From: CAYRAV01 sp964422365
GTDB taxonomy: Bacteria; Bacillota; Clostridia; Lachnospirales; Lachnospiraceae
DNA: 64,000 nucleotides
Direction: 5' to 3'
Assembly (NCBI GenBank): GCA_964422365.1
Contig: CAYRAV010000010.1
Span: 9,401 to 73,400 of the forward strand
Shown: one piece after another, positions 1 through 9,053 of the stretch
How the letters are laid out: the number at the start of each line of letters is the position of its first letter
Position numbering within the stretch: position 1 is the stretch's first letter
The notes under the pieces: generated by a model
What the model was told of the DNA's origin: nothing
The model's input: the letters and a program-made list of their open reading frames with translations, nothing else
Databases searched by the model: none
Translations under genes and position numbers: made by a program

Positions 1-1
1 G

Positions 2-301
2 GAAGAATTGGGCATCTCTCTGGAAATTGACAGACCAGTATTTTTTCACGAACAGTTTTTTGATGAAAGAGATACCCATGAACATTTCCACGAAATATCT
101 GTTTATTATTTAATGAAGGCTGATAATCAGATTGAGCATATGAATTGTGATTCCTATACAGGGGATGGAAAGAAAGAATTTTTTGTGTGGCTGCCGATAG
201 AAGAGTTAGAACACTATATTGTATTTCCAAGATTTTTTGCAAAAGAATTAAAGGATATTCCGTTGAATATGAAAAGTATTGTAGATATTCAAGACCGATA
301 A
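2..301 (+). CDS. Nudix hydrolase, C-terminal part (5' truncated by window edge)
   Basis: The reading frame is open from the first base and lacks a credible start, so the gene begins before the window. Its first visible residues, EELGI, fit the end of the Nudix box (REUxEExGU), in which the glutamates bind the catalytic Mg2+. The following strand-rich part and the C-terminal motif WLPIEELEHY (residues about 60-70 of the visible part) are typical of Nudix folds, where a W-x-P/S segment precedes the last helix. Nudix enzymes hydrolyse nucleoside diphosphates linked to another group; the substrate cannot be told from this fragment. The family is fairly sure, the function is not. Confidence 0.7.
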   Translation, partial: EELGISLEIDRPVFFHEQFFDERDTHEHFHEISVYYLMKADNQIEHMNCDSYTGDGKKEFFVWLPIEELEHYIVFPRFFAKELKDIPLNMKSIVDIQDR

Positions 302-402
302 ATCAAAGGTGGATGATTTTATTACAGGAATGAAAAAATGAGAATTGTTTCGCAAATAGAAATTAAGAATGGTTTCTATTATTTTATAGAAAGGGTATTT
401 CT

Positions 403-1056
403 ATGAGAAAATTATTTAATGCCATAAGAAAAGATGATTTTGAAACAGTAAAACAGCTTTTAGAGAAAAAACCAGAATTAATTGCATGTACTGCAAAGCA
501 GCCACCAAAAAAAGATGATGGACAATCTCCACTGCAGGCAGCATTAAAGACTGGAAGATTTAATATTGTAGAATATCTGTTAGATTTAGGAGCCGATATA
601 AATTTTATGGAGGATGATACTTGTTGTAATGAGTGGAGAGCACCGGTTATCCATGATGCCATTAATGCGGCTGTTATGAGCAGCAGATGGAATGTAAATT
701 CAGAAATATATGGTGGATTAAAAGTAAAAAATTTAAAGGAAGAAGCAGACAGGGCATTTAAAATTTTAAAAAGGATTGTTGATTTAGGAGCAGATGTAAA
801 TGCAAAGGATTCTTACGGAAACTCATGTTTGTGCCGTGCCTGCCTGCAGGCACGGCAAATTTTGCCAAGGTATAATCATGTAGAAGAGAAATTATGTAAA
901 GATCGAATACTAACAGAAGAATTAATTTTTGATTTATCACGAATCTTTAATTTGCTTTTGGATAATGGTGCAGATATAAACTATGCTGCACCTAATTTTG
1001 GGAAGACACTGAAAGAAATGTATAAGAATGAACCCATTGAACAATTTTTAAAATGA
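403..1056 (+). CDS. Ankyrin-repeat protein
   Basis: A 217-residue soluble protein preceded by AGAAAGGG about 8 bases before the ATG. At least three ankyrin-type helical repeats can be seen: residues about 1-25 (DDFETVKQLLEKKPEL), about 38-70 (SPLQAALKTGRFNIVEYLL followed by LGADIN) and about 110-145 (ILKRIVDLGADVNAKDSYGN), with a last LLDNGADINYA near 190. Such repeats mediate protein-protein contacts and carry no catalysis. There is no signal peptide or membrane segment. The partner is unknown and the neighbours give no operon clue. A perfect 11-bp inverted repeat lies inside the coding sequence (listed separately). Confidence 0.75.
   Translation: MRKLFNAIRKDDFETVKQLLEKKPELIACTAKQPPKKDDGQSPLQAALKTGRFNIVEYLLDLGADINFMEDDTCCNEWRAPVIHDAINAAVMSSRWNVNSEIYGGLKVKNLKEEADRAFKILKRIVDLGADVNAKDSYGNSCLCRACLQARQILPRYNHVEEKLCKDRILTEELIFDLSRIFNLLLDNGADINYAAPNFGKTLKEMYKNEPIEQFLK
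832..857. repeat. Perfect GC-rich hairpin inside the ankyrin gene
   Basis: Two 11-base arms, TGCCGTGCCTG and its exact reverse complement, are separated by 4 bases. It is much richer in G+C than the surrounding gene and keeps the reading frame (CRACLQARQI). It may be a chance palindrome, an inserted repeat that was kept in frame, or an intragenic structure in the mRNA. Confidence 0.6.
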
Positions 1057-1191
1057 TATGAGCAGAAATGGAACTGCAAGAATTTCTGCATTACCAAAGG
1101 TATAAAGAGCGGGCTTGCTGCGTGTGGGAATCAATTTGGTATGCCAATGTTGTTAGAAAACAGAAAGAGATTGAAATAAGAGGTGAAAATC

Positions 1192-1767
1192 ATGTACATT
1201 ATCATAGGACTGGGCAACCCGACATCCCAGTATGCTGGTACAAGGCATAATATAGGATTTGATGTCATTACAAAACTATCAGAAAAATATAATATACCAT
1301 TAGACTTTAAAAAACATAAAGCGTTCTGTGGAAAAGGCATAATAGAGGGAGAGAAAGTTATCTTGGCACAGCCGCAGACTTATATGAACTTAAGTGGAGA
1401 AAGTGTAAGGGAGTTAACAGATTACTATAAAGTATCTGAAGAAGAAATCATTGTCATTTATGATGATATCAGTTTAGATGTGGGGCAGCTCCGCATTAGA
1501 GCCAAAGGCAGTGCCGGAGGACATAATGGAATCAAAAGCATCATACAACATTTAGGCAGTGAGCAATTTCCAAGAATTAAAGTAGGAGTAGGCAATAAAC
1601 CAAACAATTGGGACTTAGCAGACTATGTATTGTCAAGATTCCCTGCTGAAGAACAGGAAGCAGTGGAAGAGGGCAGAAACGCGGCAGCAGATGCCTGTGT
1701 AAAAATCATGCAGGAAGGTATTGCTGCTGCCATGAATAGATATAACCAAAAAAAGAAAAAGGATTGA
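1192..1767 (+). CDS. pth: Peptidyl-tRNA hydrolase
   Basis: A 191-residue cytosolic enzyme that cleaves the ester bond between peptide and tRNA in prematurely released peptidyl-tRNAs, recycling tRNA. The family signatures are all present: GLGNPTSQYAGTRHNIGF at the N-terminus with the catalytic His in RHNIG, QPQTYMNLSGESV, IYDDISLDVGQLRIR and GSAGGHNGIKSI. The start is set at the ATG because AGAGGTG lies just upstream; a GTG 9 bases earlier overlaps that ribosome binding site. Six bases separate it from mfd, an order common in Clostridia. The length matches the family. Confidence 0.97.
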   Translation: MYIIIGLGNPTSQYAGTRHNIGFDVITKLSEKYNIPLDFKKHKAFCGKGIIEGEKVILAQPQTYMNLSGESVRELTDYYKVSEEEIIVIYDDISLDVGQLRIRAKGSAGGHNGIKSIIQHLGSEQFPRIKVGVGNKPNNWDLADYVLSRFPAEEQEAVEEGRNAAADACVKIMQEGIAAAMNRYNQKKKKD

Positions 1768-1773
1768 TGTATC

Positions 1774-4700
1774 ATGGAAGCATTTTTAGCACCACTAACA
1801 GAGTTAAAAGAATTCAATGATATGAAGGAAAACATAAAAAAGAAGCATACGCCGGTGCAAGTAACCGGCTGTATTGATTCTCAAAAATCCCATTTTATCT
1901 ATGGTTTGGGAAAAGAATATCCATGCAAAATTATTGTAACCCATAATGATTTGAAAGCAAAGGAATTATTCTGGGAGTATCAATTATATCAAAAGGAAGT
2001 CTATTTGTATCCTGCAAAAGATATCATTTTTTACAGTGCAGATATACATGGAAATGCGATTGTAAAGAGCCGTTTAGAAGTATTAAGCCGTTTTATAGAA
2101 AAAGAGCCAATGACCATTATTACAACCATTGATGCGGGAATGGACAGGGTACTTCCTTTAGAGTATCTAGAACAAAGCGTACTCAGGTTAGAAGAAGCAG
2201 GCACTGTGGATTTATCAAAACTCCAAAAACAGCTCGCATTTTTAGGGTATGAACGGGTAGGACAGGTAGAAGGAACAGGGCAATTTGCTGTTAGAGGAGG
2301 AATTTTAGATATTTATCCTTTGACAAAGGATTGTCCTTATCGTGTAGAGTTATGGGATGATGAGATAGATACTATACGTGCTTTTGATGTAGAAAGCCAG
2401 CGTTCCATTGAAACGGTAAAAGAATTATTGATTTATCCTGCCGCCGAGATTATTTTAAATGAAAATGCAAAAGCCGCAGGTTTGAAAAAAATCAGAATGG
2501 AAGCAAAAAAAGTAGAAGAAACACTTAGAAAAGAAATGAAAACAGAAGAAGCATATCGTTTAAAAACTACAATAGAGGAGTTTTTAGAAAATTTAGATAT
2601 CTATAGCGGCATGGCAGGTGTAGAAAGTTATATTTCTTATTTCTATGAAAATACAGTATCTTTTTTTGATTATTTCAACAAAGAAAATACATTAATTTTC
2701 CTAGATGAACCTGCCAGATTAGAGGAAAAAGGAAAGGCAGTGGAATTAGAATTCAGGGAAAGCATGACACATCGTATGGAGAAAGGATATCTGCTGCCGG
2801 GACAGACAGATATTTTATTTTCGTATGAAGAAATATTTGCAAAACTTCATCAGTTTCCACTTGTATTATTGTCTGCCATTGATTTTAAGGTCAATGCTTT
2901 TAAGGCACAATATAAGGCAGACATTACAGTTCAGGCATTGAATTCCTATCAGAAAAATTTTGATCTATTAACAGAAGATTTAAAAAAATGGAAAAACAAA
3001 GGATATCGAGTTATTTTATTTACAGGTTCAAAAAGCAGGGCAATGCGTTTAAGTGAAGACTTGAGGAATGATTATGAATTAAGTGCATTCTACAACGAAG
3101 ATACAGAGCGGATTATACAAAATGGAGAAATTATGGTGGTTCACGGCAATCTGCACCACGGTTTTGAGTATCCGCTCATTAAACTTGTCATGATCTCGGA
3201 GAGTGATATATTTGGCGAAGAGAAGAAAAAGAAACGGAAGAAGAAATCTTCTTATGAAGGGAAGAAAATCCAAAGTTTTAGCGAACTTACAGTAGGCGAT
3301 TATGTTATTCACGAAAATCATGGGGTGGGGATTTATAAAGGAATCGAAAAAGTCGAAGTGGATAAAGTTACAAAGGATTATATCAAAATAGAATATGCAA
3401 ACAACAGTAATTTATATGTTCTTGCCACTGGTTTAGATGTATTGCAGAAATATGCCGGTTCTGAAGCAAAGAGAGTAAAACTGAATAAATTGAATTCCCT
3501 TGAATGGAAGAAAACAAAAACAAAAGCAAGAGGTGCTGTAAAAGAAATTGCAGAAGAACTGGTGCAGCTTTATGCCAAAAGGCAGGCGGAAAAAGGATAT
3601 GAATATGGTCCCGATACAGTATGGCAGAAGGAATTTGAGGAATTGTTTCCATATGAGGAAACAGACGACCAGTTAAAAGCTATTGAGGCAACAAAAAAGG
3701 ATATGGAAAGTAAGAAAATCATGGATCGTCTGATTTGCGGGGATGTAGGATATGGAAAAACAGAAATTGCCATTCGTGCGGCATTTAAGGCAGTAACAGA
3801 GAATAAGCAGGTTGTATATCTGGTTCCTACAACAATTCTGGCGCAACAGCATTACAATACATTCTCACAGAGAATGAAGGACTTTCCTGTCAGGGTAGAA
3901 TTAATGTCCCGTTTCCGTACCACAAAGCAGCAGAAAGAAACAATACAGGGGCTGAAAAAAGGTTCTGTGGATATTGTGATTGGTACACATCGTCTGTTAT
4001 CAAAAGACGTTGTTTTCAAAGATCTGGGACTTCTGATTGTAGATGAAGAGCAGAGATTTGGTGTCACCCATAAAGAAAAAATCAAGCAGTTAAAGGGAAA
4101 TGTTGATGTGCTTACATTATCAGCGACACCAATTCCAAGAACACTGCATATGAGTCTTGTGGGAATTCGTGATATGAGTGTATTAGAGGAAGCGCCAATA
4201 GACCGTCTGCCGATTCAGACTTTTGTCTTAGAACATAATGAAGAGATTATCAGGGAGGCGATTGTAAGAGAACTTGCAAGAAACGGACAGGTATACTATG
4301 TATACAACAGAGTGGATAGTATAGTAGAAGTGGCAAATATGGTGGCAAAGTTAGTGCCAGAAGCAATGGTATCATTTGCACATGGGCAGATGAGTGCAAG
4401 AGAATTAGAAAAAATTATGTATGAGTTTATCAATGGGGAAATTGATGTGCTTGTGTCCACCACAATTGTAGAAACAGGATTGGATATATCCAATGTAAAC
4501 ACAATGATTATTGATGATGCAGATCGTCTCGGGCTGTCACAGCTTTATCAGTTAAGAGGGCGAGTAGGGCGTTCTAACCGTACTGCTTATGCATTTTTGA
4601 TGTATAAGAGAGATAAGATGTTAAGAGAAGTGGCAGAGAAACGATTACAGGCAATGCGTGAATTTACAGACTTAGGAAGCGGGTTTAAGATTGCCATGCG

Positions 4701-5328
4701 TGATTTGGAAATCCGCGGTGCAGGAAACCTTTTAGGAGCAAAACAGCATGGACACATGGAGGCAGTGGGATATGATCTGTATTGTAAAATGTTAAACGAG
4801 GCAGTAATGAAATTAAAAGGGGAGAAGGTAGCGGACAGTTATGAAACGGTAGTCGATATCGATATTGATGCATTTATCCCTTCCGCATATATAAAAAATG
4901 AGTACCAGAAATTAGAGATGTATAAAAGAATTGCAGAGATTGAGACAAGAGAAGAATTTATTGATATGCAGGATGAACTGACAGACCGTTTTGGTGATAT
5001 GCCACAGCCGGTTGTGAATTTATTGAATATTGCCTTGTTAAAAGCTATGGCACATAAAGCGTACATGGTGCAGGTACAGCATAAAATGAAAGAGGTAAAA
5101 CTAACCCTATATGAAAATGCAGAAATTGATGTAGGAAAAATACAGGGATTTATTGAAAAATATGAAAAAAATCTGGAATTCGTCAAGGATAGGATGCCAT
5201 ATTTTATATTTAGGCTGAAAAAGGAACTTCATGTGAGGAAAGAACCGTTGGTATTTTTTAAAATATTGCAGGACTTGTTAGAAGATATGCAGGAATTAAT
5301 AATACAGCTGCCGGAAGAAGATAAATAA
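1774..5328 (+). CDS. mfd: Transcription-repair coupling factor Mfd
   Basis: 1184 residues, full length. Mfd is a DNA translocase that removes RNA polymerase stalled at lesions and recruits UvrA. Domains in order: UvrB-like N-terminal modules (about 1-330), the CarD-like RNA-polymerase interaction domain (about 500-560, VGDYVIHENHGVGIYKGIEK), the RecG-like helicase core with Walker A GDVGYGKTE near 655, the DEEQ box in VDEEQRFG near 757, SATPIPRT, and the motif VI region QLRGRVGRS, then the C-terminal TRCF domain. It follows pth closely, with AAAGGA as ribosome binding site. Nothing is degenerate. Confidence 0.98.
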   Translation: MEAFLAPLTELKEFNDMKENIKKKHTPVQVTGCIDSQKSHFIYGLGKEYPCKIIVTHNDLKAKELFWEYQLYQKEVYLYPAKDIIFYSADIHGNAIVKSRLEVLSRFIEKEPMTIITTIDAGMDRVLPLEYLEQSVLRLEEAGTVDLSKLQKQLAFLGYERVGQVEGTGQFAVRGGILDIYPLTKDCPYRVELWDDEIDTIRAFDVESQRSIETVKELLIYPAAEIILNENAKAAGLKKIRMEAKKVEETLRKEMKTEEAYRLKTTIEEFLENLDIYSGMAGVESYISYFYENTVSFFDYFNKENTLIFLDEPARLEEKGKAVELEFRESMTHRMEKGYLLPGQTDILFSYEEIFAKLHQFPLVLLSAIDFKVNAFKAQYKADITVQALNSYQKNFDLLTEDLKKWKNKGYRVILFTGSKSRAMRLSEDLRNDYELSAFYNEDTERIIQNGEIMVVHGNLHHGFEYPLIKLVMISESDIFGEEKKKKRKKKSSYEGKKIQSFSELTVGDYVIHENHGVGIYKGIEKVEVDKVTKDYIKIEYANNSNLYVLATGLDVLQKYAGSEAKRVKLNKLNSLEWKKTKTKARGAVKEIAEELVQLYAKRQAEKGYEYGPDTVWQKEFEELFPYEETDDQLKAIEATKKDMESKKIMDRLICGDVGYGKTEIAIRAAFKAVTENKQVVYLVPTTILAQQHYNTFSQRMKDFPVRVELMSRFRTTKQQKETIQGLKKGSVDIVIGTHRLLSKDVVFKDLGLLIVDEEQRFGVTHKEKIKQLKGNVDVLTLSATPIPRTLHMSLVGIRDMSVLEEAPIDRLPIQTFVLEHNEEIIREAIVRELARNGQVYYVYNRVDSIVEVANMVAKLVPEAMVSFAHGQMSARELEKIMYEFINGEIDVLVSTTIVETGLDISNVNTMIIDDADRLGLSQLYQLRGRVGRSNRTAYAFLMYKRDKMLREVAEKRLQAMREFTDLGSGFKIAMRDLEIRGAGNLLGAKQHGHMEAVGYDLYCKMLNEAVMKLKGEKVADSYETVVDIDIDAFIPSAYIKNEYQKLEMYKRIAEIETREEFIDMQDELTDRFGDMPQPVVNLLNIALLKAMAHKAYMVQVQHKMKEVKLTLYENAEIDVGKIQGFIEKYEKNLEFVKDRMPYFIFRLKKELHVRKEPLVFFKILQDLLEDMQELIIQLPEEDK

Positions 5329-5456
5329 CTTATCATAGTATAAATTATGGGATTTGTATAGAGAAAAAAGACTGGAAGAAAAAATAGTGCAGGAGTGAAA
5401 GAAAAATAGAAGAAAGGAAAGTATGCAAGCACACATCTTTCACCCTTTGTGTTTGC

Positions 5457-5492
5457 GCCTATCAAATACAAACGTTTCTGTGTTTGATAGGC
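5457..5492 (+). promoter_or_regulatory. Stem-loop just before the foldase gene
   Basis: Arms of 14 bases (GCCTATCAAATACA and TGTGTTTGATAGGC, one G-U type pair) enclose an 8-base loop. It ends about 12 bases before the foldase ATG, next to the weak ribosome binding site GGTGGG. There is no T-run, so it is not a standard terminator. It could limit ribosome access or protect a processed mRNA end. Confidence 0.5.
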
Positions 5493-5504
5493 ATGGTGGG
5501 AATT

Positions 5505-6566
5505 ATGGAATTAGATAGAAAAAAATTTATCAGCATGGTACTGGCATTGTTTTTGGCAGGGAGCAGCATCAGCCTGCATACAGGATGCCAAAAACAGAGA
5601 AATCAGCAGAAAGCGGCAAGTGGAACTACAGATTATGAAACGCAGAATATATCTATAGAACAAAATAAGATAAATCTGGATTCTACAGTAATGGCAGTTG
5701 GCGATCAAAAGATATCTTTTCGTGAAGTAATGTTTTATGTATATTATCTGCAAAAACAATATGAAGATGGATTTGGAAAAGGTTTATGGCATTATCAAAT
5801 GGACGAAGATAAAACGGTTGAGGATTATGTGAAGGAGCAGATTGCAAGTGAAATTACGGAAATTAAAATAATCAATGCTGAGGCACAAAAGGCAGGGTAT
5901 ACTTTATCTGCAGAGGAGGGAAATGAAGCTAAGACCAATGTTGCAGATTTTCTAAAAACTGTATCAGAAGAGGAACAGGAAAAATATGGTTTTACACAGG
6001 AGATGATCGAAAATATTTATAAAGAACATACTCTGGCACAGAAGACTTATGATATTGTCTGCGGTCAGGTAAACACTTCGATATCAGACAAAGAAGCAAA
6101 ACAGGTTACAGTACAGGTTTTAACTGTGCTGACACAGGGAGAAGACCGTAATGGAAAAATAATAGATATGGATGATACGGCTAAGAAAACAGCCAAAAAA
6201 CGTGCTAAGAACTTTTTAAAAGAAGGAAAGAAAAGTAATAATTTTGCCTCTTATGCCGAAAGTAATTCAGACTTAAAGCAGGTTGAGTATACTTTTGGCA
6301 AGGACAGCATACCAGAGGATTTTGGAGAGACAGCATTTACACTGAAAACAGGACAATACAGTGAGATAGTAGAAGGTTCAAAGGGATATTATATTATTTA
6401 TTGTGTAAATGATTTTGATAAAGAAAAGACAACAGCAAAAAAGGAAGAAATGATAGAAGCAGAACAGGTAAAATTGTTTCAGGATACATACACAAAGTGG
6501 TCGTCTGATTATGGAATTGTAGTGAGTAAAACTTTAATGAATGAAATTCAAATGGGAATTCATTGA
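5505..6566 (+). CDS. PrsA/SurA-like peptidyl-prolyl isomerase, probable lipoprotein
   Basis: 353 residues. The N-terminus has a basic-hydrophobic signal segment (residues 5-24) ending in SLHTGC, an imperfect lipobox since His stands at -3, so lipidation is probable rather than sure. It is followed by a Lys/Gln-rich linker, a SurA-like N-domain (about 55-200, VMAVGDQKISFREVMFYVYYLQ) and a short parvulin-type PpiC region (about 245-320, with FASYAESNS and FTLKTGQYSEIVEGSKGYYIIY). Such proteins help secreted proteins fold outside the membrane. The ATG at 5505 is preferred over the GTG-like start upstream. The gene lies 176 bases after mfd, the usual neighbour in Lachnospiraceae. Confidence 0.8.
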   Translation: MELDRKKFISMVLALFLAGSSISLHTGCQKQRNQQKAASGTTDYETQNISIEQNKINLDSTVMAVGDQKISFREVMFYVYYLQKQYEDGFGKGLWHYQMDEDKTVEDYVKEQIASEITEIKIINAEAQKAGYTLSAEEGNEAKTNVADFLKTVSEEEQEKYGFTQEMIENIYKEHTLAQKTYDIVCGQVNTSISDKEAKQVTVQVLTVLTQGEDRNGKIIDMDDTAKKTAKKRAKNFLKEGKKSNNFASYAESNSDLKQVEYTFGKDSIPEDFGETAFTLKTGQYSEIVEGSKGYYIIYCVNDFDKEKTTAKKEEMIEAEQVKLFQDTYTKWSSDYGIVVSKTLMNEIQMGIH

Positions 6567-6591
6567 CGATAAGAGAATGTACCTATATAAT
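6563..6591 (+). promoter_or_regulatory. Sigma-A promoter for the HD-GYP/GGDEF gene
   Basis: TTGACG and TATAAT are separated by 17 bases. The -35 box overlaps the stop codon of the foldase gene, so the signalling gene downstream has its own promoter. Confidence 0.65.
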
Positions 6592-6688
6592 AAAAGATAT
6601 GGAGCATTTTGGAAAATAGACACACAAGCGGCAAGGTTGTAACACATAGTTGGACAGCCTGAAGACAGCATAAAGGAGTTGGGTGTTG

Positions 6689-8737
6689 ATGAAATGTATT
6701 TTAGTGGTTGATGAGAAAGCAGAAATTTTATCTGCAGCCGAAGCATTGTTAAAAGATTGTTATCATGTGCTTACAACAGATACTATGGGCAATGTGGAAA
6801 AATGCTTTAATCAAAATTTAGTAGATTTAATTTTTATTTCATGTGAAATGATAAAAAATCAAAGTGAAAAGTATGACGAAATGCAACGAAAATGGAATAA
6901 AATCTGTAAAATACCAATAGTAGGCACATTAGATGGATATCATTCGGAATTAGAAAGTGAATGTTTAGAAAAGGGAGTTTTGGATGTTATTGTGAATCCC
7001 TTTCAAAGAACAAGTACTTTAAAACGTCTGGAGCATATTTTTGCTGCAGAGGAGGAAAAAAAATTCCTGCAGGCAGAAGGGATGAAAAAAAGCAAGCAGC
7101 TGGAAACCATGACATTACAGGCAATTATTGCAGTTGCAAATACGATTGATTCAAAAGACAAATGGACAAGAGGCCATTCGCTCAGAGTTGCAAAATATGC
7201 AACAGAGATTGCAAGACGCATGAAATGGACAGATGATGATATTACTGCCATAAATTACATTGCGCTGCTCCATGATGTGGGAAATGTGGGCATACCTGAT
7301 ACGATTCTGAACAAGCAGGGGAAATTATCAGAGGAAGAATACAGGATTATGAAGCAGCATACTACTATTGGTGAGGATATTTTAAGGGATATTAATTCAG
7401 TAAAAGAAGCAGCGCTGTGTGCTAGAAGCCACCACGAATGGTATGATGGAACAGGATATCAGGATGGGAAAAAGGGAGATGAGATTCCCATTGAGGCAAG
7501 AATTATTGCAGTAGCAGAAGCATATGATGCTATGACAACAGACAGAAGTTACAGAAAAAGACTATCAGTGCAGGAAGTCATACAGGAATTAGAACGGGGC
7601 AGGGGAACACAATTTGACCCTGATGTTACAGATATAATGCTTCAAATGATAAAAGATGGTTTTGAGTGTTGTGAGGAGGATCTGCTCTATTTTAAAGATG
7701 GCAGCCTAATAGGAGAAAGCAGTGCACTGATACACAAGATATTATCCGGTTACACAGAAAAAATCAAAAATGCAGTTTATAAAGATCCATTAACAGGTGT
7801 TTGGAACCGTGGTTATACAGAAACAAAAATCAATGAATTTTTGTCTGAGCGAAGAAACAATGGTGTGCTGTTTATGCTTGATATGGATGACTTTAAATCC
7901 ATCAATGATACATATGGACACATTGTTGGAGATGAAATGTTAATAAAGTTTGGTCATACACTGCAGAAGCTTACAAGACAGGATGATATTGTATGCCGGC
8001 TTGGCGGAGACGAGTTTGTTGTGTTTTTAAAAGGAGCATGCAGCCATTCTGCTATTAGTGAAAAAGCAGAACAGATACTGGTCACATTAGAAAATTGTCT
8101 GATTAAGCCAGATACAGGAGACAGTGTATCCGTTTCTATCGGAATTGCAACAGCACCAGCTGATGGCACTGATTTTATAACATTGTATAATAAGGCAGAT
8201 AAGTCCTTATACTTTGTAAAGCAGAATGGAAAAAATTCTTATCACTTCTTCAGCGAAGAGCAGACAGTAGAAGCAAAAGTGTTGAAACACAAAGTAACGC
8301 AGATTGATTTAGATCATTTAAAAGGATTTATTCAGGAAAAAGGTTACAAAAAAGGTGCTTATCAGGTGGAGTATGATGCATTTAAGAAAATATATCGTTT
8401 CATATCCCGTTATATTGCAAGAACAGGGCAGGATGTACAGGTACTGCTGTTTACATTAGTTGATTTTGAAGGGAATCTGCCCAAATTAGAATATTTGATT
8501 CATACAATGGATTATTTGAAAAAATCTGTAATAGAATCAATCCGCCGTGGTGATGTGGAAACAGATTACAGCAGCAGCCAGCTTGTTGTTATTTTAATGA
8601 ATTCATCAGAGGAAGATGGAAAAATGGTTGCCAGCAGAGTTATGGAACAATACAATTCCTATGGACCTTTTGAAAATGTACAGCTTACTTTTGATGTACA
8701 GACCATAACAAGCGGGCCGGCATCAAATGATTGGTAA
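6689..8737 (+). CDS. Pseudo-receiver / HD-GYP / GGDEF signalling protein
   Basis: 682 residues, soluble. Residues 1-118 resemble a CheY receiver, but the phospho-acceptor position is Ser51 (DLIFISCEM) and the usual KPF is NPF, so it probably cannot be phosphorylated. Residues about 140-340 are an HD-GYP domain: the HD pair lies in LLHDVGN, and HHEWYDGTGYQ has Q where GYP has P. Residues about 365-515 are a GGDEF domain with intact GGDEF (near 440) and an RxxD inhibitory site (RQDD). The remaining 160 residues look like a second, degenerate GGDEF-type fold. It may both make and break c-di-GMP. Start at ATG after AAAGGAG; a GTG 6 bases earlier is possible. Confidence 0.88.
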   Translation: MKCILVVDEKAEILSAAEALLKDCYHVLTTDTMGNVEKCFNQNLVDLIFISCEMIKNQSEKYDEMQRKWNKICKIPIVGTLDGYHSELESECLEKGVLDVIVNPFQRTSTLKRLEHIFAAEEEKKFLQAEGMKKSKQLETMTLQAIIAVANTIDSKDKWTRGHSLRVAKYATEIARRMKWTDDDITAINYIALLHDVGNVGIPDTILNKQGKLSEEEYRIMKQHTTIGEDILRDINSVKEAALCARSHHEWYDGTGYQDGKKGDEIPIEARIIAVAEAYDAMTTDRSYRKRLSVQEVIQELERGRGTQFDPDVTDIMLQMIKDGFECCEEDLLYFKDGSLIGESSALIHKILSGYTEKIKNAVYKDPLTGVWNRGYTETKINEFLSERRNNGVLFMLDMDDFKSINDTYGHIVGDEMLIKFGHTLQKLTRQDDIVCRLGGDEFVVFLKGACSHSAISEKAEQILVTLENCLIKPDTGDSVSVSIGIATAPADGTDFITLYNKADKSLYFVKQNGKNSYHFFSEEQTVEAKVLKHKVTQIDLDHLKGFIQEKGYKKGAYQVEYDAFKKIYRFISRYIARTGQDVQVLLFTLVDFEGNLPKLEYLIHTMDYLKKSVIESIRRGDVETDYSSSQLVVILMNSSEEDGKMVASRVMEQYNSYGPFENVQLTFDVQTITSGPASNDW

Positions 8738-8771
8738 GCGGAAAATATTAGGAAGAAAAGAAGGAAATGCT

Positions 8772-8960
8772 ATGAGTGATGAAAACAAAGAAAAATGGAT
8801 GCAAAGGATTATGGGACTTATCTGTCTGCTTATTATATTCTTTATTGTGTTTGATGCAATGAAAAATAGTAATAATCATACTATGACAGAAGAGGATAAA
8901 CAGATAGAAAAAGTATTAGATGGACAAGTTGTTACAACACCAGAAGCAACAGCAGAATAA
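8772..8960 (+). CDS. Small single-pass membrane protein
   Basis: 62 residues: a charged N-terminus (MSDENKEKW), one hydrophobic segment (residues about 13-29, IMGLICLLIIFFIVF) and a polar tail ending TPEATAE. The start is the ATG after AAGGAAATGCT; a longer frame overlapping the previous gene has no better site. It lies 34 bases after the HD-GYP/GGDEF gene and probably shares its transcript, so it may act with that protein, but no family is recognised. Confidence 0.6.
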   Translation: MSDENKEKWMQRIMGLICLLIIFFIVFDAMKNSNNHTMTEEDKQIEKVLDGQVVTTPEATAE

Positions 8961-9053
8961 TAATGTGGGAATGGCTTGGAGCAATTGTAACATAATATGA
9001 TAGAAATGGAAAATCAAGTAACAAAAAATATAGATAAACTGGAGGAACGCAAT

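Noticed and set aside
1068..1250. 60-codon open frame between the ankyrin gene and pth
   Set aside because: It overlaps the pth start, has no good start signal and no recognisable protein character.
4839..5186. 115-codon minus-strand open frame inside mfd
   Set aside because: It lies wholly in a well-conserved gene and its product is an antisense shadow with no start signal.
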